From the NCBI RefSeq assembly GCF_001436045.1, contig NZ_AZER01000016.1:1-64000 (forward strand): DNA of 64,000 nt. The letters are read 5' to 3'. Numbering within the stretch: position 1 is the first letter of the stretch; each line of letters starts with the position of its first letter. Both the position numbers and the translations under genes were made by a program. The notes beneath the pieces were generated by a model. It was given only the letters and a program-made list of their open reading frames with translations. It made no database searches and was not told where the DNA came from. Source of the stretch: Limosilactobacillus frumenti DSM 13145. Lineage in GTDB: Bacteria > Bacillota > Bacilli > Lactobacillales > Lactobacillaceae. Shown here one piece after another: positions 9,361 to 17,463 of the stretch.

Positions 9361-9651
9361 ATGGCACGAGCAAGTTATACGTATCCGCTGGCTGATGATT
9401 GGTCAGTCGCTGAGATTAATACTGTTATTCACTTATATAACTGTGTAGAACAAGCTTATGAGGGTGGTATTCCTCGAGAGGATGTGTTAACTGCTTACCA
9501 CAATTTTAAAACGGTCGTGAATGCAAAGTCGCAAGAAAAACAATTATCACGGCAATTTGAAAAAGTGAGTGGGTATTCGATTTATCAAACTGTTAAGGCT
9601 GCTCAAGAAGGTTCATCCAAAAGAGTGAGGTTGAATGAACATGATCGCTGA
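9361..9651 (+). CDS. UPF0223 family protein
   Basis: 96-residue cytosolic protein matching the UPF0223 family (B. subtilis YktA). Family features are the N-terminal YPLADDWSVAEI stretch, the EGGIPREDVLTAY segment and a helical C-terminus. Its biochemical function is not known. It overlaps the start of the following inositol-phosphatase-like gene, an arrangement also seen in Bacillus (yktA-yktC), so the two are probably translated together. A -10-like TATAAT and GAGGTGATAAG ribosome site lie just upstream of the ATG. Confidence 0.85.
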   Translation: MARASYTYPLADDWSVAEINTVIHLYNCVEQAYEGGIPREDVLTAYHNFKTVVNAKSQEKQLSRQFEKVSGYSIYQTVKAAQEGSSKRVRLNEHDR

Positions 9652-10429
9652 TGAAAAGCAATTACAGGAAATCGATAGCGCAGTTCAAGTAATGTTTGGA
9701 TCGTTGAGAGAGCGGACGTTAACTTTAATGCAAAAGCCATTCTCGGTGGACACTAAAACGAGCCAAAATGACCTGGTAACAACAGTTGATAAAGCTAATG
9801 AGCAATTCATTCGTGAGCAATTAATAAAGATTGACCCCCATTCTCGGATTATCGGTGAGGAAGAGTCATATGGTCACCAAATTGCCCCTTCATTAGTTGG
9901 TCATATATGGATTATTGACCCGATTGACGGAACAATGAATTTTGTTCGCCAAAGAAATCATTTTGCTATTATGCTGGCGCTGTATATTGATGGCCAGGCA
10001 ACACTTGGCTATATTCTTGATGTAATGAATGATGATATGTATCACTGCTGGCGTCATCATGGAGCTTTTGTTAATCGACAACAATTGTCTGCACCAGTGG
10101 AATTACCGTTATCTCAGGGGTTGGTCGATATTAATCGTTACCTGTTATTGAGTAACGTCCATAATCTACAGGATGTAGCCAGACAGGCAGCAGGGTTGCG
10201 GATGTATGGTAGCGCCGGCATTGAATTAATTCATGTGTTTACTGGTCAGTTAAGTGCTTATATCTCACGGTTAAAGCCTTGGGATTTAGCGGCTGGGCGT
10301 GTGTTTGCAGAAGAACTGGGCCTTGACGTGAAAACAATTGACGGCCGGCAATTAAGTGTGTTATCATCTAACACTGTATTAGTAGCAACAAAACAGGCTA
10401 GTCAAGAAATTGGGTGGCTGCTTAAATAG
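9641..10429 (+). CDS. Inositol monophosphatase family protein (SuhB/YktC-like)
   Basis: Mg2+- or Li+-sensitive phosphatase of the inositol-monophosphatase fold; the natural substrate is unknown in lactobacilli. Metal-binding motifs are present: GEEESYG (motif 1 Glu), WIIDPIDGTMNFV (motif 2, DPIDGT) and LKPWDLAAG (motif 3). Length 263 residues from the ATG at 9641, whose spacing to AGAGTGAGG is better than that of the ATG at 9635. Both are possible. The start lies inside the 3' end of the UPF0223 gene, suggesting translational coupling. A terminator follows directly. Confidence 0.9.
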   Translation: MIADEKQLQEIDSAVQVMFGSLRERTLTLMQKPFSVDTKTSQNDLVTTVDKANEQFIREQLIKIDPHSRIIGEEESYGHQIAPSLVGHIWIIDPIDGTMNFVRQRNHFAIMLALYIDGQATLGYILDVMNDDMYHCWRHHGAFVNRQQLSAPVELPLSQGLVDINRYLLLSNVHNLQDVARQAAGLRMYGSAGIELIHVFTGQLSAYISRLKPWDLAAGRVFAEELGLDVKTIDGRQLSVLSSNTVLVATKQASQEIGWLLK

Positions 10430-10435
10430 TTGTGC

Positions 10436-10464
10436 AAACTGTGACGATGGTCGCAGTTTTTTTA
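10436..10464 (+). terminator. Intrinsic terminator
   Basis: AAACTGTGAC pairs with GTCGCAGTTT around a GATG loop, followed by seven T in all. Confidence 0.85.
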
Positions 10465-10532
10465 TGAAAACACCTCGCGGATAGAGTATACTAATATCGA
10501 TGATATATTCAGATGAAAGGAAGAATCAAACT

Positions 10533-12377
10533 TTGAAATCACGTGACGACATTCGTAACATTGCGATTATTGCCCACGTTGACCACGGTAAGACTACTTT
10601 GGTTAACGAAATGTTAAAACAATCAGATACGTTGCCTGAACACTTCCAAATTCAAGATCGGGCTATGGATACTAACGCTATTGAACGTGAACGTGGTATT
10701 ACTATCTTGTCCAAGAACACTGCTGTTAAGTATGGTAAGTACCAAATCAACATCTTGGATACTCCTGGACACGCCGACTTTGGTGGTGAAGTTGAACGGG
10801 TTATGAAGATGGTTGATGGTGTTCTTTTGGTTGTTGATGCCTTTGAAGGAACCATGCCACAGACTCGTTTCGTTTTAAAGAAGGCATTGGAACAACACTT
10901 AACTCCAATCGTTGTTATCAATAAGGTTGACCGGAAAGGGGCTCGTCCTGAAGAAGTTGTGGACGAGGTCTTGGACCTCTTCATTGAACTTGGTGCCGAT
11001 GAAGATCAATTGGACTTCCCAGTTATTTACACTTCTGCTATGAATGGAACTTCTAGTTATGATTCTGATATTTCCACTCAGAAGCACACTATGAAGCCAC
11101 TCTTTGATACGATCGTCAAGACCATTCCAGCTCCTGTCGATAACTCAGATGAACCTCTTCAGTTCCAAGTTGCTATTTTGGACTACAACGACTTCGTTGG
11201 TCGTATCGGAATCGGTCGTGTTTTCCGTGGCAAGATCAAGGTTGGTGACACAGTTACTTTGATGAAGCTTGATGGCTCCAAGAAGAACTTCCGTGTTACT
11301 AAGCTGTTTGGTTTCTTCGGTTTGAAGCGCTTGGAAATTAAGGAAGCCGAAGCGGGTGACTTAATCGCTGTTTCTGGGATGGAAGATATTAACGTCGGTG
11401 AAACGGTTACTGACCCAGAACATCCAGAAGCATTAACACCACTACGGATTGATCCACCTACGTTACGGATGACTTTCCGCACTAATGATTCACCATTTGC
11501 TGGTCGGGAAGGTAAGTTTGTCACTGCCCGTCAATTGGAAACTCGTTTGAAGCGTGAGATGCAGACTGATGTTTCTCTTAAGGTTGAAGACACTGATGAC
11601 CCAGGTGCTTGGACTGTTTCTGGGCGTGGTGAATTGCACCTTTCAATCTTAATTGAAACTTTACGGCGTGAAGGCTATGAACTTTCTGTTTCTCGTCCAG
11701 AAGTTATCTATCGTGAAGTTGATGGTGTCATGTGCGAACCATTTGAAGAAGTTCAAATTGATACGCCTGATGAATACACGGGTGCCGTTATTGATAGCCT
11801 TTCTAAGCGAAAGGGTGAAATGAAGAACATGGAACCTTCTGACAATGGTCAGACCCGGTTAATCTTCTTAGCACCATCGCGGGGCTTGATTGGTTATTCT
11901 ACTGAATTCATGACGATGACTCGTGGTTATGGTATCTTATCTCACACCTTTGAAAAGTACGCTCCAGTTATCAAGAACTGGAACCCTGGTCGTCAAAAGG
12001 GTACGCTGGTTTCAATGAATGCCGGCAAAGCTACTACTTATGCCATGATGGGTATCGAAAGTCGTGGTCAGTTGCTTATCGATCCAGGTACGGAAGTTTA
12101 TGAAGGAATGATTGTTGGTGAAAACAGTCGTGAAAACGACATTACTGTTAACATCACCAAGGGTAAGAACCTGACCAACGTTCGTGCCGCTGGTTCTGAT
12201 GAAATGGCCCATATCAAGACGCCAACTCACTTGTCACTGGAAGAGTCACTGGAATTCTTGAACGAAGATGAATACTGTGAAGTTACTCCAGAAAATATTC
12301 GTCTGCGGAAGAAGATCTTGAATACCAATGCTCGTGAAAAGGCTGCTAAGCGTCGTCGTGCTGCTTCTCGGAAGTAA
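10533..12377 (+). CDS. typA: Ribosome-associated translational GTPase TypA/BipA
   Basis: EF-G-like GTPase that binds the ribosome and helps 50S assembly and growth at low temperature. Seen: G1 [13 protein letters not shown] (G2), [10 protein letters not shown] (G3), [10 protein letters not shown] (G4), then EF-G-like domains III and V and the BipA-specific C-terminal domain ending in a basic tail (RRRAASRK). I use the TTG at 10533 ([12 protein letters not shown]): AAAGGAAG sits about 9 bases before it and the protein then begins as family members do. An ATG 33 bases earlier sits only 8 bases after the -10 box (TATACT, 10487-10492) and lacks a ribosome site. Confidence 0.95.
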   Translation: MKSRDDIRNIAIIAHVDHGKTTLVNEMLKQSDTLPEHFQIQDRAMDTNAIERERGITILSKNTAVKYGKYQINILDTPGHADFGGEVERVMKMVDGVLLVVDAFEGTMPQTRFVLKKALEQHLTPIVVINKVDRKGARPEEVVDEVLDLFIELGADEDQLDFPVIYTSAMNGTSSYDSDISTQKHTMKPLFDTIVKTIPAPVDNSDEPLQFQVAILDYNDFVGRIGIGRVFRGKIKVGDTVTLMKLDGSKKNFRVTKLFGFFGLKRLEIKEAEAGDLIAVSGMEDINVGETVTDPEHPEALTPLRIDPPTLRMTFRTNDSPFAGREGKFVTARQLETRLKREMQTDVSLKVEDTDDPGAWTVSGRGELHLSILIETLRREGYELSVSRPEVIYREVDGVMCEPFEEVQIDTPDEYTGAVIDSLSKRKGEMKNMEPSDNGQTRLIFLAPSRGLIGYSTEFMTMTRGYGILSHTFEKYAPVIKNWNPGRQKGTLVSMNAGKATTYAMMGIESRGQLLIDPGTEVYEGMIVGENSRENDITVNITKGKNLTNVRAAGSDEMAHIKTPTHLSLEESLEFLNEDEYCEVTPENIRLRKKILNTNAREKAAKRRRAASRK

Positions 12378-12400
12378 CAAAATTTAAATCATAATTATAC

Positions 12401-12453
12401 AATACCTGGTCTTGCGAAGACGGAATGAAATCTTCTTGGACCAGGTATTTTTA
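12401..12453 (+). terminator. Terminator of typA
   Basis: AATACCTGGTC (12401-12411) pairs with GACCAGGTATT, with an inner GAAGA/TCTTC pairing and a TTTTTA tail. Confidence 0.85.
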
Positions 12454-12506
12454 GACTGATCGTGTATAATATAAGAGACTTTTTGAAAAAACGGTAGGTG
12501 CGCTTA

Positions 12507-13706
12507 GTGAAACATATTCATCTGAGAAAAATTCATTTATCAAAGGTTTGGCACAACTTTCAATACTGGGATTATTACTTATTAGTGCCTTACCTACTGT
12601 TGTGTATGGTCGGTATTGTCATGGTTTTTTCCGCTAGTGCAGCAATCAATATGCAAAATGGCGGTTCACCATTAGCATATTTAATTAAACAAACAATTTA
12701 TGTCCTGATGGGGATATGTTTTCTTACCTTTGGGGCTAATTTTTCACTGAAGCATTACCGTACCCGGGGCTTTTTAAAGTGGTCAACCATTGTCGTTGTT
12801 GGGATGCTTTTCATTGTTTTGGTTTTTTCTCGTGCCGTTAACGGTGCGAAGGGATGGCTGAATTTAGGGATTATTAACATTCAACCAGTGGAAGTATGTA
12901 AACTGTACCTTATTTTGTATCTGTCAGACCGGATGGCGCGGATTAAAGCACGTCATGCTCACTTTCTTGACTTTCATCAGTCAAGTGGACCATGGTTAAT
13001 TATTATTATATGTTTTGGCTTGATTGCCCTCCAGCCTGATATTGGGGGATTAGCCATCAATGCGATGATCTTTGGAGTCTTGCTACTCGCCTGCGACTTT
13101 AAATGGAGTGCGGGGATTAGTATCCTGCTTTTGATCCCATTAATTGGGTATTTTGGTATTGAAAAGATGGTCGAAAGCGGGGTAATTCATGGTTACAAGA
13201 TGGCCCGATTCGTCGCTTTTATGAACCCATTTGGTAATGCCACTGGTTCGGGGAGTCAATTAGTTAACTCATATTATGCTATTAGTAATGGCGGTGTTTT
13301 CGGCGCTGGCCTTGGAAACTCGGTTCAAAAGATGGGGTATTTGCCAGAACCAAACACGGATTTTATCATTTCTATTACTAGTGAAGAGCTCGGCTTGGTG
13401 GGAGTAACTGCCATCCTGCTCTTATTAATGTTGATGATTTGTCGAATTATTCAAATTGGTGTACGCGCCACGACTGTTTATCAGATGCTCTTATGTTATG
13501 GAGCAGCAACCTTTATTTTAATTGAAACATTCTTCAATATTGGTGGGGTATTAGGCCTCTTGCCAATTACTGGTGTGACGTTCCCATTCATTTCGTATGG
13601 TGGTTCAAGTATGATTATCTTATCTGCAATGGTGGGGATCATTATGAATATCAGTATTGAACAAAAGAAGGAACGTCTCACATTGCAAAGAACTCAGCTA
13701 GGCTAA
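12507..13706 (+). CDS. ftsW: Cell-division lipid II polymerase FtsW (SEDS family)
   Basis: Polytopic membrane glycosyltransferase of the SEDS family, which polymerises lipid II at the septum together with a class B PBP. About ten transmembrane helices are visible, with family signatures PLAYLIKQ, NGAKGWLNLG, QPDIGG, LPEPNTDFI and the C-terminal FISYGGSSMI. FtsW is preferred over RodA because of its position after typA and before ylbG, as in Bacillus. The GTG at 12507 is preferred, with AGGTG upstream at about 6-8 bases; a GTG at 12498 lies inside that ribosome site. A TATAAT at 12465-12470 marks a likely promoter. Confidence 0.92.
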   Translation: MKHIHLRKIHLSKVWHNFQYWDYYLLVPYLLLCMVGIVMVFSASAAINMQNGGSPLAYLIKQTIYVLMGICFLTFGANFSLKHYRTRGFLKWSTIVVVGMLFIVLVFSRAVNGAKGWLNLGIINIQPVEVCKLYLILYLSDRMARIKARHAHFLDFHQSSGPWLIIIICFGLIALQPDIGGLAINAMIFGVLLLACDFKWSAGISILLLIPLIGYFGIEKMVESGVIHGYKMARFVAFMNPFGNATGSGSQLVNSYYAISNGGVFGAGLGNSVQKMGYLPEPNTDFIISITSEELGLVGVTAILLLLMLMICRIIQIGVRATTVYQMLLCYGAATFILIETFFNIGGVLGLLPITGVTFPFISYGGSSMIILSAMVGIIMNISIEQKKERLTLQRTQLG

Positions 13707-13724
13707 TGATTGGAGGGGTACGAA

Positions 13725-14003
13725 ATGTTTACACTGACAAAACGTCGAGCATTGATTGTGTATATTAGTGGTAAGCGAGTAGTGCGAACTCTCCAACACT
13801 ATGGGGCCATTCGCTATGTCTCTAAACGGATGCATTACGTCGTTCTATACGTTAATCAAGATGATTTAACAGACATTAAGACGCGTTTGCAAAAGCTGCG
13901 AGCAGTGCGTCATGTCCTGGAGTCCGCACGACCGGATCTCGATCCAACGTTAACGGATTTGGAACAAACGGGACTGTATAAAATGCATGATGAGGATGAT
14001 TAG
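13725..14003 (+). CDS. ylbG: YlbG family protein (DUF2129)
   Basis: Small basic cytosolic protein of the YlbG/UPF0298 family, function unknown. Recognised from VYISGKRVVRTLQHYG, YVSKRMHYVVLYVN and its position directly before rsmD-coaD, conserved in Bacillus and lactobacilli. The ATG at 13725 (MFTLTKRRALIVY) has GGAGGGG 6 bases before it. A TTG 15 bases earlier lies over that ribosome site. 92 residues. RsmD begins 2 bases after its stop codon, so the two are probably co-translated. Confidence 0.88.
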   Translation: MFTLTKRRALIVYISGKRVVRTLQHYGAIRYVSKRMHYVVLYVNQDDLTDIKTRLQKLRAVRHVLESARPDLDPTLTDLEQTGLYKMHDEDD

Positions 14004-14005
14004 TC

Positions 14006-14569
14006 ATGAGAATAATTTCAGGAGAATATGGTGGTCGCCGTTTAGTTGCTGTTCCAGGAATGAAAACTCGGCCGACAACCGACAAAGTTAAAGAGGCCCT
14101 TTTTAATATTATTGGTCCCTATTTTGATGGTGGCAACAGCCTCGACCTCTTTGCTGGTAGTGGTGGTTTAAGTATTGAAGGTGTTTCACGGGGAATTGAA
14201 CATGCGTTTCTAATCGACCGTCAGTACCAAGCAATTAAAACAATTAAAAAGAATATTGCGGTTACCAAACACCCCAAGAAATTTACAGTGATGAAAATGG
14301 ATGCTGTTAAAGCCCTCTATCGACTTGCGCATGACCACCATCACTTTGATATGGTATATTTAGATCCACCGTATGCTAAACAGCAAATCGTGAAGAATAT
14401 GACGACAATGGCTGAACTTGGTTTATTAAATGACAATGCCTGCATTGTTGCCGAAACCGACCAAAATGCTAACTTGCCAGTTGATATACCATATTTCAAA
14501 CAGATTCGTTGCCAGAGCTATGGCATTACCGTATTAACCATTTATCAATTTGGAAAGAAGGATGAGTAA
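14006..14569 (+). CDS. rsmD: 16S rRNA (guanine(966)-N2)-methyltransferase
   Basis: SAM-dependent methyltransferase predicted to modify G966 of 16S rRNA. Seen: the N-terminal GEYGGRRL and RPTTDKVKEALFN signature, the SAM-binding LDLFAGSGGLSIEG motif and the catalytic YLDPPY motif typical of N-methyltransferases. At 187 residues it has normal length. It is followed by coaD after 2 bases. The rsmD-coaD pair is widely conserved. Confidence 0.95.
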   Translation: MRIISGEYGGRRLVAVPGMKTRPTTDKVKEALFNIIGPYFDGGNSLDLFAGSGGLSIEGVSRGIEHAFLIDRQYQAIKTIKKNIAVTKHPKKFTVMKMDAVKALYRLAHDHHHFDMVYLDPPYAKQQIVKNMTTMAELGLLNDNACIVAETDQNANLPVDIPYFKQIRCQSYGITVLTIYQFGKKDE

Positions 14570-14571
14570 AT

Positions 14572-15093
14572 ATGAAAATTGCTGTTTTCCCTGGGTCATT
14601 TGATCCTTTAACTCTTGGTCACCTGGATTTAATTAAGCGGGGAAGTGCCTTGTTTGATCAATTAGCTGTTGCTGTGATGACCAACAGAAGTAAGGAACCA
14701 TTGTTCACTGTTGATGAACGGGTTGAACAAATTAAGGAAGCCGTGTCGGGACTAGACAACGTTTCCGTTATTACCACCAGTGGCTTGACTGTCGATTTGA
14801 TGAATCGCATTGGTGCTGATTACTTAATGCGGGGCTTGCGAAACACGACCGATTTTCAATATGAGCGTGACATTGCAGCAATGAATAACTTCCTGGATGA
14901 TCAATGTGAAACTATCTTTTTCCTTGCTCGTCCAGAATACCAGCACCTGTCCAGTAGTATGCTTAAGGAAGTTACCTCTGCTGGTGGTGATATTTCGGCT
15001 TACTTGCCAAAGAATATTAATGAAGCATTGAAACAGCGCTTGAAAGAGAAAAAGTTACTTAAGGTAAAGGAACATAATGAAAAGACAAGATAA
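14572..15093 (+). CDS. coaD: Phosphopantetheine adenylyltransferase
   Basis: Catalyses the penultimate step of coenzyme A synthesis, joining 4'-phosphopantetheine and ATP to give dephospho-CoA. The nucleotidyltransferase T/HxGH motif is seen as FDPLTLGHLD near residue 11-20, and the second motif region YQHLSSSMLKEV (ISSS/T type) near residue 125. 173 residues with a basic C-terminal tail. Its 3' end overlaps the start of ylbL by 17 bases, so translation is probably coupled. Confidence 0.95.
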   Translation: MKIAVFPGSFDPLTLGHLDLIKRGSALFDQLAVAVMTNRSKEPLFTVDERVEQIKEAVSGLDNVSVITTSGLTVDLMNRIGADYLMRGLRNTTDFQYERDIAAMNNFLDDQCETIFFLARPEYQHLSSSMLKEVTSAGGDISAYLPKNINEALKQRLKEKKLLKVKEHNEKTR

Positions 15094-16123
15094 AATAATC
15101 TTACGACGAATTGCACTAACGTTATTCGCCGTATTATTTCTCGGTTGGTTTTTATTTTGGCCATTACCTTCATATATTGAGGGGCCCGGTAGTGCAGATA
15201 ATCTTCAATCATATGTCCACATTAAAGGACATCCGGATCGACAGAAGGGAAGCTTTATGATTACTTCAGTCATGCTTTCCCAAGCACGACCAGCAACGTA
15301 CCTATGGGCGAAGGTGACTCCTTATCATTCGATTGAGAGTGCTGATGATGTGACTGGTGGACAGAGTGGGGCCACTTTCAACAAACTACAGAATTTTTAT
15401 ATGCAGAGTGCGATCAATGAGGCAATTGCCGTTGCCTACCATGCTGCTCATCAAACAGTCCATGAAAAGTATTTGGGAATTTACGTTCTTCAGGTTCAAA
15501 AACATTCTAAGTTTAAGAAGTATGTTAAAGTGGGCGACACGATAACGAAAGTAAATGGTCACCACTTTGATACTGCCCATGGTTTTCAAAAATATATTGC
15601 TAAGCGAAAAGTTGGTACTCCACTGCAAGTAACTTATCTTCATAATGGTCATCAACGTATCGTCACCAAACCCCTGGTTAGGATTGCTGGTTCACGAGCC
15701 GGAATTGGCATTTTATTGACTGACAACGTCAAAGTCAAAACAGATATTCCAGTGAAGGTAACTCCCGGTCAGCTAGGAGGGCCTTCTGGCGGCTTGATGT
15801 TTAGTCTCCAGATCTATTCCCAGCTAACTAATCAAAATTTACGTCACGGTCAAAAGATTGCTGGAACAGGGACAATCAACCCGGATGGTACTGTTGGTGA
15901 GATTGGCGGAATTGATAAAAAAGTAGTTGCTGCTCACCGCGCTGGTGCTAAGGTTTTCTTTGCTCCGTACGTTAAACCTAATAAACTATTATTAAAATAT
16001 GAAGAGGGTCACCAGACAAATTACCAAATGGCTAAGAACACAGCTAAAAAGGTGGACCCAAACATGAAGGTAGTGCCGGTTACCTCTTTCCACGATGCTC
16101 TTCATTATCTGCAAACACATTAA
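15077..16123 (+). CDS. SepM/YlbL-like membrane PDZ protease (Lon-type S16 fold)
   Basis: Membrane-anchored serine protease with an N-terminal transmembrane helix (about 12-30, LFAVLFLGWFLFWPL), a PDZ domain (about 130-205, VKVGDTITKVNGHHFDT) and a C-terminal Lon-like S16 domain. The catalytic Ser is in LGGPSGGLMFSL and the catalytic Lys in GGIDKKVVAAHRAGA. In streptococci the relative SepM trims competence-stimulating peptide; in B. subtilis YlbL is a checkpoint protease. The role here is open, but the next genes are comEA-comEB-comEC. 348 residues; its start lies within the end of coaD. Confidence 0.9.
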   Translation: MKRQDKIILRRIALTLFAVLFLGWFLFWPLPSYIEGPGSADNLQSYVHIKGHPDRQKGSFMITSVMLSQARPATYLWAKVTPYHSIESADDVTGGQSGATFNKLQNFYMQSAINEAIAVAYHAAHQTVHEKYLGIYVLQVQKHSKFKKYVKVGDTITKVNGHHFDTAHGFQKYIAKRKVGTPLQVTYLHNGHQRIVTKPLVRIAGSRAGIGILLTDNVKVKTDIPVKVTPGQLGGPSGGLMFSLQIYSQLTNQNLRHGQKIAGTGTINPDGTVGEIGGIDKKVVAAHRAGAKVFFAPYVKPNKLLLKYEEGHQTNYQMAKNTAKKVDPNMKVVPVTSFHDALHYLQTH

Positions 16124-16129
16124 GCATTA

Positions 16130-16158
16130 AAGCTCGAAATATTTTTTCGGGCTTTTTT
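16130..16158 (+). terminator. Intrinsic terminator
   Basis: AGCTCGAAA pairs with TTTCGGGCT (one wobble), followed by a T run. It separates ylbL from comEA. Confidence 0.75.
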
Positions 16159-16208
16159 CGTGCAATCAATTCTATTTATTCGTTTATTAAGTTATGAAGG
16201 GAGGAATT

Positions 16209-16826
16209 ATGGAAAAATTATCAGAACTTTGGTTAGCTTATCGTCATTGGATTTTAATTAGTGGCGGCGCACTATTAGTCATTATTATGTTTTTCTTTAC
16301 TAGCATGTCCCATAATAATGTGACACCAACTAAGATGTCTGATGTTAACAGTTCTTCGGTCAGTAATTCGCCAGATACCCAGTCAACTAAGCGATTTATC
16401 TATGTTGATGTTAAAGGGGCGGTTATTCATCCCGGAGTGATTCGATTATCCCGTGATGCTCGAATTGAGGAAGCATTGAAAATCGTTAAACCAACGTCAG
16501 ATGCTGACTTGAAACAGGTTAATTTGGCTAAGCAGTTAACTGACCAACAGGTATTATATATTCCTAAAATTGGCGAACAGGCTAATACATCTGACTTGGG
16601 CACACCAGGTAGTGCCAATAGTAGTGAAACAGGATCGAAGATTAATATAAATACCGCTGGTAAAAATCAGCTTTGTGAGATCACTGGAATTGGCGATAAG
16701 AAGGCTGATTTAATCATTCAGTATCGCCAAGAACATGGTCAATTTAAGAGTGTAGATGATTTAAAAGATATTTCTGGATTTGGTGACAAGACAGTTGAAA
16801 AGATAAAACCACAACTATCAGTTTGA
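16209..16826 (+). CDS. comEA: Competence DNA receptor ComEA
   Basis: Membrane-anchored DNA-binding protein that captures double-stranded DNA outside the cell during transformation. N-terminal transmembrane helix (about 14-35), a Ser/Asn/Thr linker, an SLBB domain (about 60-120, YVDVKGAVIHPGVIRL) and a C-terminal helix-hairpin-helix pair (about 145-206, ININTAGKNQLCEITGIGDKKA and GFGDKTVEKI). The ATG at 16209 is preferred, with AAGGGAGG directly upstream; the ATG at 16194 lies before that site. First gene of the com operon, directly followed by comEB and comEC as in B. subtilis. Confidence 0.93.
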   Translation: MEKLSELWLAYRHWILISGGALLVIIMFFFTSMSHNNVTPTKMSDVNSSSVSNSPDTQSTKRFIYVDVKGAVIHPGVIRLSRDARIEEALKIVKPTSDADLKQVNLAKQLTDQQVLYIPKIGEQANTSDLGTPGSANSSETGSKININTAGKNQLCEITGIGDKKADLIIQYRQEHGQFKSVDDLKDISGFGDKTVEKIKPQLSV

Positions 16827-16900
16827 TATTGGATTAAGAAGCAATTTGCGATAACATTACAAAGTAATAGGAATAATTGTTCGGAATGGAGAGTGACACT

Positions 16901-17386
16901 ATGAAGAAGCGGATTGATTGGGATCAGTATTTTATGATGCAAGCCGCATTATTAGCTTCGCGTAGTACCTGCACTCGTTTATCCGTGGGAGCAGTGCTTG
17001 TCCGTGACAAACGAGTGATTGCGGGTGGATATAATGGGTCTGTATCTGGAGACACTCATTGTATTGATGAAGGATGCTACCTGCGGGATGGCCATTGTGT
17101 AAGAACGATCCATGCAGAAATGAATGCTATTTTGCAGTGTGCCAAATTTGGTGTTTCTGCGGACGGGGCAAGCCTCTATGTTACTGATTTTCCATGCTTG
17201 CAGTGCACCAAGAGCCTATTACAGGCAGGGATTAAAGAAATTAATTACTTACGTAACTACCACAATGATGAATATGCAAAACGCTTGATTAAGCTTAAAA
17301 ATGTTCAACTACACCAAATTCATTTAGATCAAAATATTTTAGAAGAGGTTAATCTGGATCAATACATTAATCCAGAAAACAAGTAA
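16901..17386 (+). CDS. comEB: ComE operon protein 2 / dCMP deaminase family
   Basis: Zinc-dependent deoxycytidylate deaminase homologue. Zinc ligands and catalytic Glu are seen in TIHAEMNAI, with the PCxxC motif in DFPCLQCTKSLL; an extra Cys/His cluster (DTHCIDEGCYLRDGHC) is also typical of this family. It converts dCMP to dUMP. In Bacillus its gene lies in the com operon, but it is not needed for DNA uptake. I use the ATG at 16901 (MKKRIDWDQYFM), with GGAGAGTG about 8 bases upstream. 161 residues. Its stop codon TAA abuts the presumed ComEC N-terminus (see findings). Confidence 0.92.
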   Translation: MKKRIDWDQYFMMQAALLASRSTCTRLSVGAVLVRDKRVIAGGYNGSVSGDTHCIDEGCYLRDGHCVRTIHAEMNAILQCAKFGVSADGASLYVTDFPCLQCTKSLLQAGIKEINYLRNYHNDEYAKRLIKLKNVQLHQIHLDQNILEEVNLDQYINPENK

Positions 17387-17463
17387 TTAGACATTACCTT
17401 GTTTTTCCTGCACTCTTTGTCGCATCACTTGCGACAGTAATTACCAGTGGTCATTTTTGGCTA

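Noticed and set aside
15386-15655. Minus-strand ORF within ylbL
   Set aside because: Shadow frame over the PDZ domain with no initiation signal.
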